Source: Larimichthys crocea (taxonomy: Eukaryota > Chordata > Actinopteri > Sciaenidae). Taken from it: 64,000 nucleotides of DNA. How positions within the stretch are numbered: the stretch's first letter is position 1; every line of letters starts with the position of its first letter. This document shows, in pieces, positions 1-12,800 of the stretch. Under the pieces are notes generated by a model. The model saw only the letters and a list, made by a program, of their open reading frames with translations. It searched no databases and was not told where the DNA came from. Made by a program: the position numbers and the translations under genes. The stretch covers positions 15,874,126 through 15,938,125 of the forward strand of contig NC_040025.1 in assembly GCF_000972845.2 (NCBI RefSeq), in the 5' to 3' direction.

Positions 1-745
1 GCCGCATAGCACCATGGATTAAATAATACTTCTCACTTCTTAGATGGCATACAGCCAGACTGTCAACACCTCCTCGGCAGCAAACATTTGTGGTCATCCT
101 GTCTCCATTTCTATCAATTCCTTTCTAGGAAATAGTAAACACTATCTATTAATACAATATGTGTATCTCTCCCGGATATGAGTCCGTCATTTAATTCATT
201 GTTTTGTATCATGAAGAAAAAGACGCATAATATTGTATGGGATTAACAATAAAAGGCCGTCACTATATCCAACATGAGACTGAAAAACGGTCTCCTTTAT
301 AGAAAAGTTCACGCTCTGTTAGCATGTATATGCACGTTGGTTACTTAGAAAGCCATAGCATGAGAGCTCATTTTCACTCTCAGGTTAAGACAAGTTTAGC
401 TAATTGCAGTCTAGTTAGGTTAGGTATGTTTTAACGGCAGTGAACACCTGGGTACAAACCTTGTTGAGTATTTGTGTGCATGTGTGTGTCTGCACATGTT
501 GACGCAAGTAAGGAGGGGTTTTTTTTCTTTTCTTCAGTATACTGGGGGGCTGCTGGACTTTCTGGGCTGCAGTGGAAGAAGTGTGGCCACTGCAGGTTCC
601 CCTCCCTCCCTCCCTCGGTCAGATTTACAGCCACTACAGACTCCCAGTTAGCCTTCTCCTCTCCTCCACTGATGAGCCTGGCAGATCCCAGACAGACGCC
701 CCGGGGGACTGGAGTGTGACAGGGAATGGGGGAGGGGAGCAAATA

Positions 746-759
746 GAGGGAGAGGGAGA

Positions 760-811
<52 letters not shown>
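746..811. repeat. (GA)n microsatellite
   Basis: An interrupted GGGAGA lead-in is followed by a pure GA tract of about 47 bases (764-810). It lies in intergenic DNA. Confidence 0.95.
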
Positions 812-813
<2 letters not shown>

Positions 814-3800
814 CAGTCTGATGAGATCAGTGATTCATAGACACCCAGGAGGACACACCCTGGAATGGGGTAATACCACACATGTTTTAACTGGGTTGGC
901 CCATAATTCATTAGGGTTACCAAGGCTACAAGGAGCACCTTAGGAGAGAGTCCCCAGAAATCATCTCTGCATGTTGTTAGATGCCGGAGAGGGGGATTAA
1001 TATTCAAGGCTACAATGTACTTGCTTTTAGTGGAGAAGACCAATCTGTTGAGTAGAGAAAACCAGCACATTTGATGTCTGCATATTTCCACAAGTCACAG
1101 GTTACTCTGAATTTTCCACACCCTTTTTTTTTTTTCTCTTGGTACCGTGTCTGTGACCGAGGGTGTCAGTGGAAATTTTATAACACAAAATATGTAACTG
1201 GAAAAAGTACGGCTCTAATGTGCTTAAATACTGCCATCTTCCCAGTGCAATAAACCCAGTATGGTGCTAACGTCTTCCAGAAATAATAATAAAAAAAAAA
1301 AATCTTTCATGTTGCACGTACCATTGTGCCTCATGCTTCATTGCAGGAGATACTGATCATTGTGCACTGTATGAAAAAGCAGCCTGGTCCTCACTAGGTA
1401 CGGGAAGAAAATTACACATCATCTTCGTCTTCTAATGAAGCCACCATAGTATTTTACATCTCTTTTCAAATTAAGACCAGATTTTAGGATTCGATAACTC
1501 TAGATAATCCACAGATAAATACTGAAGTTACTGCCTTAAAATAATATTATCTGTATTAATGAAATAAATTAGGCCTGCAATGGATTTCAAAACATCAGCA
1601 TGTCATCCCATAGATTTAAAAATTTTAATTTAGGGCATTTCTAAAAAGAGGTCTGTGGTTGTTTCTGATGCTGTTGCTGTGCATCTTCTGTTTAAATAAA
1701 CAAACAAAAGACAAAAGAAATTCTGATGAGATTACCTGATTAAGATTAGAGAAGATTATATAAATGTCTTCATGTGTGCATAAATACATAAAACCAGAGA
1801 ATTCGTGACTAAAACTTTGTAGTTTCTGACCTCAATTCAGAGAATGTAACACTCACTGGAAGCCTTTTCCCATGAGGCCAGAAACTGCCTTCAGCTCAGC
1901 CCTGACTGCAGAGCTTAATAGCTCTGATTATTCTCTGTAATTGCTGTTGCTTTCTCTGTCTCGAGTTTTATAGGGGTGAAATAAACAGGTATGGTTTGAT
2001 TGTGGCTTTGGAAAGCGGACACAGCTCATGTTGTTTCAATTAAATTTGGAGCGTTTCTGTATCATGCTTTGGTTGACTGAGTAAGAGTCCTCGTTTCCAT
2101 CGAAAGCAAGGCAGGATTATGCACAGGAGACCAGAGGATGATGATAGTGAACGAGGCCATTACAACCTTACTCAGCACCTGGGAGGTGCTATATGACTAT
2201 ACTGCACTGAGGTTTATCATCACCTTGTTTCCTGACACAGCACCGGCCTGTTGACATCACACTGTGAAATTCTGGACATATGCGAAGTACTGAAACAAAT
2301 ACAGAACTACCAGGTAACAACATGACCTCAGTGCAGTAAAAAAACTCTTCATCATCTAAATACATTTTAATAGAAACCTATTAATCACATAATGTAAAAC
2401 ATGGTCTCTTCTAAAAGGCCACAAACTGGGTTATCCATTGAAAAATGGTCTCTTTCTGATTAAGCAATCACATTGCAACCATAGGCTGCCCAGTTTTCAT
2501 AAATCATGTCAAACATACATGGCATTTGATTAGAACCCATTAGCAATGAGCAACAGTGTGTATATGAAGTGCATGTGTGTGTGTCTCATCTCACATTTTC
2601 CATGGTCTGCTCTGTAGGATGTTCCTCATTAGTGTGAATATTAATGCAACCAGAAAGGGGGGAAGAGGGGAAGAAAAATGTAAAAGGAATTTGGAAGAGC
2701 TTTTTAAAGGGGCCATTTCATCAGAATCGTTATTTTTTTGCGGTTCTCTGAAGGCTCGTAACCGGCGGTCTATGAAGAGAGACATGCCGCAGTGGGGCTT
2801 AATTTAAAACCAGAAAGGTCACTGCGCTAAGAAAGGTCCTCAGCTCAGCCAAAAATATAAAATGAGGAGGAGAAAGAGAAAGCAGTGGGGGAGGAGGAGT
2901 GGGCCAAGAAAGAAAGCAGAATGAAAGGAGATCAGAGGATGCCGATTGGGAAGGGGGGACCCAGGCGGGAGGAAACACGTTCAAGTAATTTGGAAAGACA
3001 GTGTTATGGAAGGGAGTACAAAAATGGAAAAATACTGAGAAAAGAGCAAAACTGAGAGAGAATAATGAAGTGAGCTGCAATTGAACGGGAACGGGCCTAG
3101 CATCAAAACAGATGCAAGAGGGGTTTTTTTGTTTACTTTAATGGTGTTTTTGCAAGTAATTTGTTATAATGGCCGACAATTTCAGCAAAAAACGCTGCAT
3201 CCATACACAGTGAAGGATTGCCAATCTGTCCAACAATCTGTGTTGGCAGAAACACAACCCTCCCCGAGCCTTTGCTGAATTAGGCTCCTCGTGCTTGGTA
3301 CTGGACCAGAGTGCTAATGGTCAGATGGGAAATTAGCTTTGCCATATGCAACTCAGCACAGAAAAGGTACGACTTTGAAAACAACATTTCTCCCCAGATC
3401 CATCTGTTTAGAAGAGATGGTGACACTTGATTTGGATGAGAAATTAATGTCATGTGTTAGACTTGGCCTTGTTAACAATACTAAACCATTCAGCAATGAA
3501 ACTGCCCTCCCCCAACTCTACCTCACATTCCACAAACTAACATCCCTGTTTTCAATCACTTGTTTATCTATCAGCTCACTTTAATTGTCCGCTGGGTTTC
3601 TGACTGCACGACATTACATAAAAGCACACAGGAGCCTCATGGCAGCAGCATGACAGCCTCTGATGTAAAGCCTCACGCTTTGCACAGATAAGACGGGTTC
3701 AATTTTAATGTTGCTAGCACACCGAGACGCACCAGGCTCACTTGTAAAACAGAATGCCCCCTTCGCTTGTAAACGCAGCAGCCCAGGAGGAGGGAAGAGA

Positions 3801-6799
3801 TGGGGGTTGGGCCGCCTAAGGTGGGGCTGAATTAAAAAGGAGGAGAGGAATTCCACTTGTCCAACTCCTGCAATCCATCCAGTGGATCAATTTCTTCTCT
3901 CAAATTCCCAATCCATTCCCAATCTCTTAAAAACTAATACCCAATTCCAATCACAACTGCAGTAAAGCATATCTTGTAAAAGGTCATAGTGTGACCTCTG
4001 AGTTCTCTAAATTGGATGCTGGTTGGCCCACTTTCGTTTGAAATACTGCACAACCTGAAATAAAAACTGCCCTGCACAGAATCACACCACCAGTGGGACC
4101 TGCATCCAGCCCATGAGTAGGTGTTCATTTTGATGTGAAGTATCACAGCACAGAGATTTTAACAAGATACTGGTTGTCTGTGTTGAGGAAAAGAGGAACC
4201 AGAACACAAACGTAAAGTAGAGCATGGGGGCCCAGGAATGATTTTGAGATAGGTGTATCTGTGTGTGTGTGTGTGCTTGCCATCGGCAGCATGCCAGCAT
4301 ATAGTGGAGCATCTCTCCTGCAGCCAGTCAAGGGAACTGATCAGATGGACGATCAAACACTAATCATTCCCTCACGGCCCATACCGAGTAAAGCTGTCAT
4401 TAATTTTGCGGAATTACATCAAATCTGAGACATTCTTTATGTGGCCCACGGCCTGTAGACAGTTATACGACAGGGACTGCTGCGCTAAGCAGATGGGGCA
4501 GCTTGGCCGTGCATACTAAATACCACCGTCCCCCCATTTCTCTATCTCCGCCCTCCTTCCAGGCACTCTGCTCCTGCTTTCTTTGTTTTCTACCCTTCTA
4601 ATGCCTTTCCTTGACTATATGGTCGCACAGCCCTCACTGATTACATCACTCAGCCCACAGAGACTACTTTTATTTAACACAAAAATGTTCGTATTGCTTC
4701 AAATAATGCTATCTTTGTTAGAAAACAATTTGGGTTTGGCATAGGTTTGTATTTCTTAAAGCTCCAATCTCACACTTTCACATCTCATCACTTTAAATTT
4801 AGTGTGATGAGAAAATAAATTGTTTACTGACATAAATCTTTAATGTTTGTCTCTTTGATGTTGACAACTCTAACAGTTTATTTGCCCATACACAACAGAA
4901 GGTCATAATCCCATTTGAGGTTTCCTTGGCAACTGATTACTGCTGAAGGCAAGTTACAATTTATGACTAGTGACACATACCTGCCATTCCCTTTGAATGA
5001 GACATGTGGTAAGCTATATTCAGACAGACCACCTCAGGTAATAAAACTGCAGTAGCACTCAGGGGCTATACCATTTTCTTATATTGAGAGGAATTCCAAG
5101 CCAGGCTGCTAGAAATACATTTGTGCAGAATAGTTCTAAAAAAATAAACAGCATGCAGAGGATTTTGTGCCAGAACAGTTGATAATGTTTTTTCCCCTAC
5201 CCAACGATTAAAAGTGTTGATAGTCCACATCGCCATTAGTCACACATCCCAAAGAAAAAAGTATAAATTCATATGGTTGTGTGTGTGTGTATTGGGGGTG
5301 GGTGTTGGAGGGGGTTATGACAGACAGAGGAGCCATAACAACGGGCAGCCAGGTCAAGATCAAGCAGTTTCATGGACAATCCACTTTCAGTCTAGTCTCT
5401 ATTAGGGTGAAGCCTCGCATTCCTGCTGCACGGCCATCTTCTAACTTCACACAACAGTGGTGCCTCAAAGTCAAGGCTATCTGAGGTCTGCCGTGATGTT
5501 TCCTGAAATAACAGTGCCGCGAAACACCAAACAATTACTAAAACAAGCACAAAGCCAGCAGGAGTACATGATAAAATCATGAAGAAATCTTTTCATACTG
5601 GTTAGCTAAATTGAAATAATAAAAACAAAGAAACAAAGCATCCATTGTGAATCGCGTGGAAGTTAGAGTTGCAACAAAATGAAATTAGGAACATTTTTAC
5701 ATTCTTATTTCCTTACATCTTAGCCAAATAAACATGTAAACAATGGCTACTGAATAAGCTAGTCATTGCAGTACGACTGATTTAATTATCCAACTGCATA
5801 GAGAGCCACTGCTTCCAGCACCACTTTGCTCACACACGCTCAGCACACTATTAATCCACTTAAACACAATTTATAGGGTCTCAACATCGACTGTCCGTCG
5901 GCATAAAATTACATGAAGCGTCCTTATAGTGTCTTCAACAGACTAAATTAGCCAAACTGGACTTACTAATTGAGGAGGAGTAAAGTACTGTGTGACTGGA
6001 TTGACTCATCAATGAGCAGAGATAAATAAGCAGGCTATGGGAAGAACATCAATAGCTAATACGAGATGGGCATTATTTAAGCTTCGCTTGCTGAGGCATG
6101 ATCACCTTAAATCTTTAACACTAACTTTCATTTCCACTTCTGTGATCTGGGGTTTTGCTTCTGCTCAGTGTACTGCAGTAGACTTTTTTCTCTTAACCAT
6201 TATTTTTAATCCTGATTTAAATTTAAAATAGCTTCAAATCAAATTCACATTTAATTACAAAGCAGATATTTAAAAATAATTGTAAAAAGTCACAAATAGA
6301 CATTCTGGTCTAAGACAAACAATTTAGCAAATTATTAGACTGCACCAGGCTTACATAATACAAAGCTGAGGAGACGTTGTCCATAAGCATCTACATGGTG
6401 CAGTCTAATTAAATTGTATATTAACTTCATCTATGAAAAAAAAAAAGTGCACTGAATGCTTCTGAAGACAGTGAGATTCAGGGTCTCAGGAGGCTAAGAG
6501 CATGCATTATGTTGTATAGACGTTTGTGGTAGAGAGTCTGGATAAGACAACCTCAATGCAAAGCATTAGGTTTCCAAGATGGTATACTGCCATCTGCTGT
6601 CCTGTTTCATCATCGTACCGTTTCATTTCTACCTCCACACCTCACAAGGCACACTATGAGATGAGTCTCTCAAACCGAAAGCCAAATGTTCACGCGCGTT
6701 TCAAAAAGAAGATTTACTGAGTTTGAATAAAATCTAAATTCCTCATCCAGTCTGAAACATGGACAGATATCAAAAGATCTGTTCCAGACAGAGGCTGAT

Positions 6800-7800
6800 T
6801 TTCCTCAGCAAAGTTATAGATAACTGTGGTAAAATGTAACTCAGTATATCTACTCATCCACCGTACTTCACTGCAGTACTAGTATGCACTGAGTATTTCC
6901 ATTTCATGCTACTTTATAGGCCTAATTCTACTCTTTGGAAGCTACTATTGTACTTTTTATTCAGCTACATATTTATTTTGACCAGTGGTGTCTGGAGAAA
7001 GCGGTATACTCTTTTAAAGCAGCCCTGTGTTATAAACATTGACATGTGTGACTACTCTTACATGTTCTGTTGCATAGCTCACCCGAAATGAGCCAGCAGT
7101 ATTTACACGCGGCCATGTCATTTCTATTTCTCAGCTTCAGGGAGTAAGAACCATCATGAAATCAACATCAGCCACACAAGGGGTGCAGACTTGCAATAAA
7201 CACTGGGTACTACAAAATGATGCGTTTTTAGAGAAGTATTTCTTATTTCTTACTCCACCCACTCATGAAAAATTAAGACAAGTGTGTTATGCCTTCACCA
7301 TCCTAGGGGAAAAGAACTGAATGATTCACATTAGAGAGGATAAATGGTTATACCTGAAGTTGACTGAAAAATAAGTGGGTTTACTCCATATACCTGAGTA
7401 TACCGAGCACTACACAACTGACATTGACAGCTGTGATTACTAATAAATATATAATAATCTAAGAAGTGATTTTGGAGTTTTTTATGAGATAAGATAAAAT
7501 AAGATAAGATATTACAGTAGCTTACAATATACATGGTGGATAAGAAAAATACTCATAAATGGGGCGCCCCCCTGGTGGTTCACCCTGTAGAGTGCATGTC
7601 CAACGTACAAAAGGATTTATGCATTACATGATGTGAAATACTTAAATGCATCACTACATAATCAGTAGCCTTCTTCTACTTTTGCTACTTCAAATTTATT
7701 TTGACTTTTATTTAAATATAACTTTGAATGCAGTACATGTACTTCAACACTAGTAAGTATAATTGTAAGTAAATGATCTGAGTGTTTCTTCCAACACTGC
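6800..7800 (+). repeat. Teleost dispersed repeat ('acttgagtatttcc' family)
   Basis: Two halves are recognisable. The left half (about 6,815-6,965) carries the phrase 'gagtatttccatttcatgct' followed by 'actttat'. The right half (about 7,620-7,800) ends in a 'ctgagtgtttcttccaac' motif. Both match, from memory, the start and end of an interspersed element abundant in percomorph fish genomes. The middle is diverged and carries a short SINE-like insertion. The borders are approximate. Confidence 0.6.
7558..7612 (+). repeat. Truncated tRNA-derived SINE head (tentative)
   Basis: The stretch 'tggttcaccctgtagagtgc' resembles a degenerate tRNA A box as found in fish SINE heads. No B box follows and the sequence returns to the surrounding repeat within about 50 bases, so at most this is a fragment. 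Confidence 0.35.
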
Positions 7801-8099
7801 AGAACACTAAGATAAGATTAACAAGAAGAACAACTATAAAACTACATAGACTATGAACCTATAGTATTTTACTATTACTGAATTTAAATAGCCTTCATTG
7901 TGTACAGTATCTACCTTCTGACTGCATGGAAAATAATGCGTAACAATAATGTTGAGAACAGAAAAGCATTCACAATGCAACCATCTTTGTAACCTATGTA
8001 GATGGACAATTGTAACTAAAAAATAAATAAATCATAACAGTCAACTAGGGTATGTATCTGTATCGCTCTGCACACAGTAACAGCCGCTAATCGTTGTTT

Positions 8100-8345
8100 T
8101 CCTCATCGCACACAAGCGACTCTCATCTCATTGGTCGGTCACCACAGCTCTGTCAAAAAAAACAATGACTCTCCGCGCTGAGACATCCAATGAGGAAAAT
8201 GACGGCGGCCGATGAGAGGCATCATATTACGTCCAACGCGATCTCTGCTGTTCTGCTCTTAGCATGGGGATTGTAGTTTAAAGCGCGGCTTTTTAGCACA
8301 GACTTAACGACGTGATGAACGACAGCTCCCATAATGCCTCGGTGG
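8100..8345 (+). promoter_or_regulatory. CALCOCO1 promoter region
   Basis: This is a GC-richer island just upstream of the non-coding first exon. It has a reverse CCAAT box (ATTGG near 8,130), a forward CCAAT near 8,189, a YY1-like ATGACGGCGGCC near 8,199-8,212, and two sequences resembling the ZNF143/SBF site: 'ggggattgtagttt' near 8,266-8,279 and 'acagctcccataatgcctcgg' (8,322-8,342). No TATA box is evident. This is the layout of a housekeeping promoter. The exact transcription start cannot be read. Confidence 0.6.
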
Positions 8346-8567
8346 AAGTGAGGCTGTCATGCTTGTGTTTTGCTTTGGTTTTTTGTTATTGTTTCTGGTT
8401 AGTGGAGCAACTGAGCCCCGAGAAGGAAAGCACGACCTGACTGCATCTCTCATGTGTTTGTTTGTTTTTCTTGCGGACTGTGACTGACTGAATCTGACAG
8501 CGAGGCGGCTCGTTGACACTGTTTACAAAGAAGTGAGGGCGATAAAAAAAAAGAAAGAAAAAAAAAG
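8300..8567 (+). other. calcoco1: CALCOCO1 non-coding exon 1 (5' UTR)
   Basis: The 3' border is a good donor, G|GTAAGC, at 8,568. The next acceptor with a coding exon is at 9,645, so this exon carries only 5' UTR. The 5' border is set loosely from the promoter motifs. The intron 8,568-9,645 shows nothing further. Confidence 0.5.
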
Positions 8568-9678
8568 GTAAGCGAGACATGAGAGACGGTGCAGAAACAA
8601 TGTGCGCAGATGTCTTTGTAGTTAACAAAGCCTGGCATTGTCTCGCCTGACGTGCATGCGCAGCACAGCAACTTATTAGGAAGATGATAATTAACGGGTT
8701 CGGGTTTAAATCTACCTGCAAAGGCTTAGATTACATGTTTGTCTTCTTGAGCTTGCACCGACATGCGTGGCACACTGTTTTCTCGACATGTGCTACTGTT
8801 GGGCCTCAAGCCTCGTGCGGTGTAACGTGAACCCTCCGAAAGGTACCGTGCGTTTTCCTCACGGTCTGTAGCTTTTCGACGACATCTGTGAAAAAGCCTC
8901 AGCGACAATCACATCAGAAAAGTTTATTCTATTGTTCCTAAATTTAGAGGAATGTTTTGTTATAACAGAAAACTCAACACCCCAATAATCATGTTGGATT
9001 ATTCTCTGTCTGCACCACAGGAGATGGATTTAAAGTAAATTACAGTTAATCCACACACGCAGCATTTGCACACTTTAAAGATCCCCTTTTTCTGGTCTTA
9101 TTGGTCTGTTAAAACTATTTCTGCCAGGACAGGGTACATCCATCTGTTAGCGGTGTCATTACCCCCACACAATGTCAAATAAATAAATAATGCTTTATGT
9201 AAGACGCACGTGTCTCCAAGTGGTGTGCTTAACTCCAGGCAGAAATTCCTTAAAATTAAAGAGAGAGAGAGTATCCGCCAGAGGAATTTGAGCTTCATGC
9301 ATGTCAGAGGCCTCAAACACCTTGTACCCGCATGCTCACACGTGACAGTGTACAATTGCAAATGTTGACGATGACTGAAATAGCCCTGGTGACAAACATG
9401 TAATATGTCATGTAGCTCAAAGGCCACACTGTCACCAAGGTTTAGCTAAGCTGGTGTCCTTTCTTCCAAGTGTGCGCTCAGTCAGGATATCTCCTTACAC
9501 TGAATAAATATTCACAGAGGGCTGCTTCTGACTTGTTTGTTCTCCACTGCTCACCTCTTATCCATTTCATACAGTCAGTTTCTACCTTGAACTTGTGGCG
9601 AATAAATAAATAAACAAACAGATTTGTGTTTTTTTTCCTCCATAGGTGCAAAGTAGCCTGACTTTTTATTGTGTTGCC

Positions 9679-9810
9679 ATGGAGAAGGCTTGGCTGGTGG
9701 AGTTTAGAAACGTGGGCTGCAGTTACTTCCCTCAGAGCAGAGTCGATTGCCACTACACACTCAGCCCACAGCACAACTGGGCCAGCAATGACTGGATAGG
9801 GCTCTTTAAG
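9679..9810 (+). CDS. calcoco1: CALCOCO1 coding exon 1 (SKICH, residues 1-44)
   Basis: The exon itself begins at 9,646 after a pyrimidine-rich acceptor (cctccatag) and includes 33 bases of 5' UTR. It encodes the first SKICH strands and ends in phase 0 with 'DWIGLFK' at AAG|GTATTG. Confidence 0.92.
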
Positions 9811-12800
9811 GTATTGTTAGCCCGATCACTGTCACAAACATCAAGTAAATAAAGAGTATATGTACTCTGTGAAATAACAGCGTGTGCATGTTTTTCTTCC
9901 TCAGGTGGGATGGTCATCGGTGAAAGACTACCATACCTTTGTTTGGGCACTGGCCCCAGCTGATTATCAGGAGGGCACAGATGTCAACTGTTGTGTCCAC
10001 TTCCAGGGTACTCATGCCCGTGTTTTCTAATTGTGTTTTATTTCCCATAGTTAGCCAGAATCTATACTAGTACAGTGCTAACATCCGCACATAAAACCTT
10101 CAGCGGGAGATTGATGTTTCTGTAAATTGAATTGCTTGGTTGTATACAAAAGGCTGGTGTACTGAGTGGAGGACAATGTTAGTTATTTCTATCTTAAAAG
10201 AGTATTTCCACAGATGCAAAAGGGAAAACGTCCCATGCATAAGACAAATATCCCTCTCAGCTTGCTCTCTAACAAAGACAGTCTCTCTCTTGGTTTCAAT
10301 GAATTTCTTTAGAATGCAGGAGGCTGAGTAATGAGGATGACGAAGACAATGGGCTCAAAGCTGGCTCTGACTACTACTCACTGGAAGAGTACAGTGTTCA
10401 CTCTGTCCTGTCTGTCAGTGGCAACTGATAAGCGTGATTCAGTGCGAGGGGCACATGTGCAGTAGGTGTGGCACTGACCTCTGATTTATCACTAACTTAA
10501 GCAGATTGTCAATGTCATTCTTCATTGGAAGAAGAGCAGCAGGGGAAGGACAGTCTAAAGAAACTGCTGATGGTTCCTTATCATCTGCGATGCAGTGATT
10601 TAAAAAGAAGGTTGCCTGCACTGTGACCCCGAGCTGGTGCTCTAACTTACAATACAGCTCATAAACTTTGCTGTATGTCATTCTTCCTGTCTGTTTTCCA
10701 TCTGGCCCCACTACTGTACATGTGTTGTGAAGCAGAAATTCCAAGTAAATCATTTTTAAACATGAAGCTATAGCCGGTGAGATAAAGATAATATTAGGTT
10801 TGCTTACTTTATGGGCTGGATGAAGTCATGGGCTGTGGCCTGGCTGGTCAGGTCCTCCCTGTTTTGTAAAGGGAGGATAAACATCAAACAGAGGATGAAG
10901 TATGTGGAGACAAAAATGGTTAGACTACCAAATAAACTTGAAGTCAGAGTTATGTATGGTGCAACTAGTTAAACCCTAGTTATTTAGTAGCTAGTTGCAA
11001 TGCTAGTAAACTGCAAGTACGAGACAGAAAGCACGGATAGCATCATTAATGTTGATGTTTGCTTTGGACGTAAGTGTGACGTAAAACATGGTTTTACGAA
11101 TTTAATGTGTAAAAAACAAACATGTTAGGGCATAGCAGGGCCCTGTGGATGTAGGGTGCTCCAGAAATAACTGTTTTTAACTAGTTCACTTTCTGAACTC
11201 TGAACAAAATCCGGTTAATTTCTCGGATACTAGTGGCTAGCTTGCTAGTAAACAAAGTACTGTAACTATGACAACAGTGAGCCTCTGGCAGATTAACGGT
11301 AGTTTAACCGTTAAACACACAAAATATGATATTTATTTACTCACTCACTCACAGAGCAGCTGTTTTAAGAGGTAAACAAACACTTGTCAGGAGTTAGCTA
11401 GCCCTGATACAGGTATCGGGTAACCTGTGCTACTTTAAGTACTTTAGCGGGCGAATAATGAAAGCGAGAACTTACAGGAGGAACAGATGGACGTCTCGGC
11501 GATATGTCAGGATGGGAAAGGTTGATTTGATTTCAGGATGCTGTAAACTAACAAACATTTACAAATCCCTGAGAAGTACGCGACATTTCTTTCACTCGCT
11601 CACCTGCGCTCATTCACCTGAGTGCTGCCACCTGTGGCCGGAAGCTGTATTGCAACACACTGCACATAAATCAGTGTTGCTACAGTGCAGTAAAAAAAAT
11701 TAAAAATCCAGATTAGATAGAATAATTTATGCATTGTTACATTACCATTTTAATGGGAAAACGTTTTAAAGGCTTGTATTGTATGAATATCAAAATACTG
11801 CTAAATCATTAAGATTTATGATCATCTTAAAAAGGAATTAACTCTTACATTTCTTAAAGTGCCCATAGTTACCGTTCTCCTCCATGTTTCAGTGCTACAG
11901 ATAAATAATTAGAAGCCAGCTTAAAAACAAAAATTGGGCTACTACTTCTTAACTGAAAATTAATTTTAACGTGAATCTTTTTTCTACCACTTTTTTTTAG
12001 CCTCCTACCTACCCAAACCCAGCTCCCAAGAGTATGAGTTTGTATATATCGATGGTAAGGGAGAAGTGTGCTCCCAAAGCCCCAAATTCACTTTCTGCGC
12101 ACCGAAACCACTGGAGGATCTGGTGACCCTTGAGGAGGAGCCCCATGGAGAGGAAGGAGGCACAGACATGTTGCTGGTAGTGCCCAGGGCTGAACTGCTG
12201 CAGGTGAGCAAAGCAAATAAAATAGATTGACTAGTGAAGGAGAGTATATTTTCAATTTTGCAAAATTAATGACTGCTGATAAAACATATGCTGGGGAATC
12301 AATACTGTTGTTTATTGCTGGCGCACAAAGACTAGAGCACAGTTATGATCCCCTTAACCACCCCCTGCTTCTTTCTGTCTCTTGTCAGAGTCGGCTGCAG
12401 GAGTGCCTGCGAGAGCGTGCCGACCTGCTGCAGGCGCAGGAGGCGTCAAACAGGCAGAGGGAAGAAGAGAAGGTGGAGTACAAGAGGGCGAGGGAGGCCT
12501 GGGACAGGCGGCGCAAAGAGCTTGAAATTGTTATTGCCGGGCTGCGGAAAGAGCTGAAGCAGAATGAAGAGAAAATCGAGGAGATGGAGTGGAAGCAGAA
12601 GGTGGCGTATCGAGCTAAGCAAATAACTGGGACAAGATCATTTGATTAGGACCAATTTGCCTGTTACCATTTCCATATTTTCTTTGTATCTGTGCCCTTA
12701 TACTCCGATAAAAAGCACCAGTCTCTGCTTATACAATATCCTGACTTTTTACCAATATAACATTTTAAATATTAATTTAATAAAATGCCTGGGTTGTTAT

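Larger units (their letters stand above)
1..8050. other. Intergenic DNA upstream of CALCOCO1
   Basis: I see no convincing gene. The open frames here are short, start anywhere and resemble no family I know. The stretch holds a (GA)n microsatellite near 746-811, an AAGAT-type run near 7,490-7,510, a teleost dispersed repeat at about 6,800-7,800 and several AT-rich blocks rich in homeodomain-type ATTA/TAAT cores (for example 1,850-2,100, 2,440-2,560, 4,380-4,500) that look like conserved non-coding DNA. In human the gene next to CALCOCO1 on this side is HOXC13, so HoxC-linked regulatory DNA is possible, but nothing in the window proves it. Confidence 0.6.

Noticed and set aside
648..1091. Open frame of 147 codons, minus strand
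   Set aside because: It is carried through a GA microsatellite (Leu-Ser repeats), with no family resemblance and no promoter or splice context.
3614..3856. Minus-strand frame of 80 codons
   Set aside because: No domain, no splice or promoter context, and intergenic AT/GC mix.
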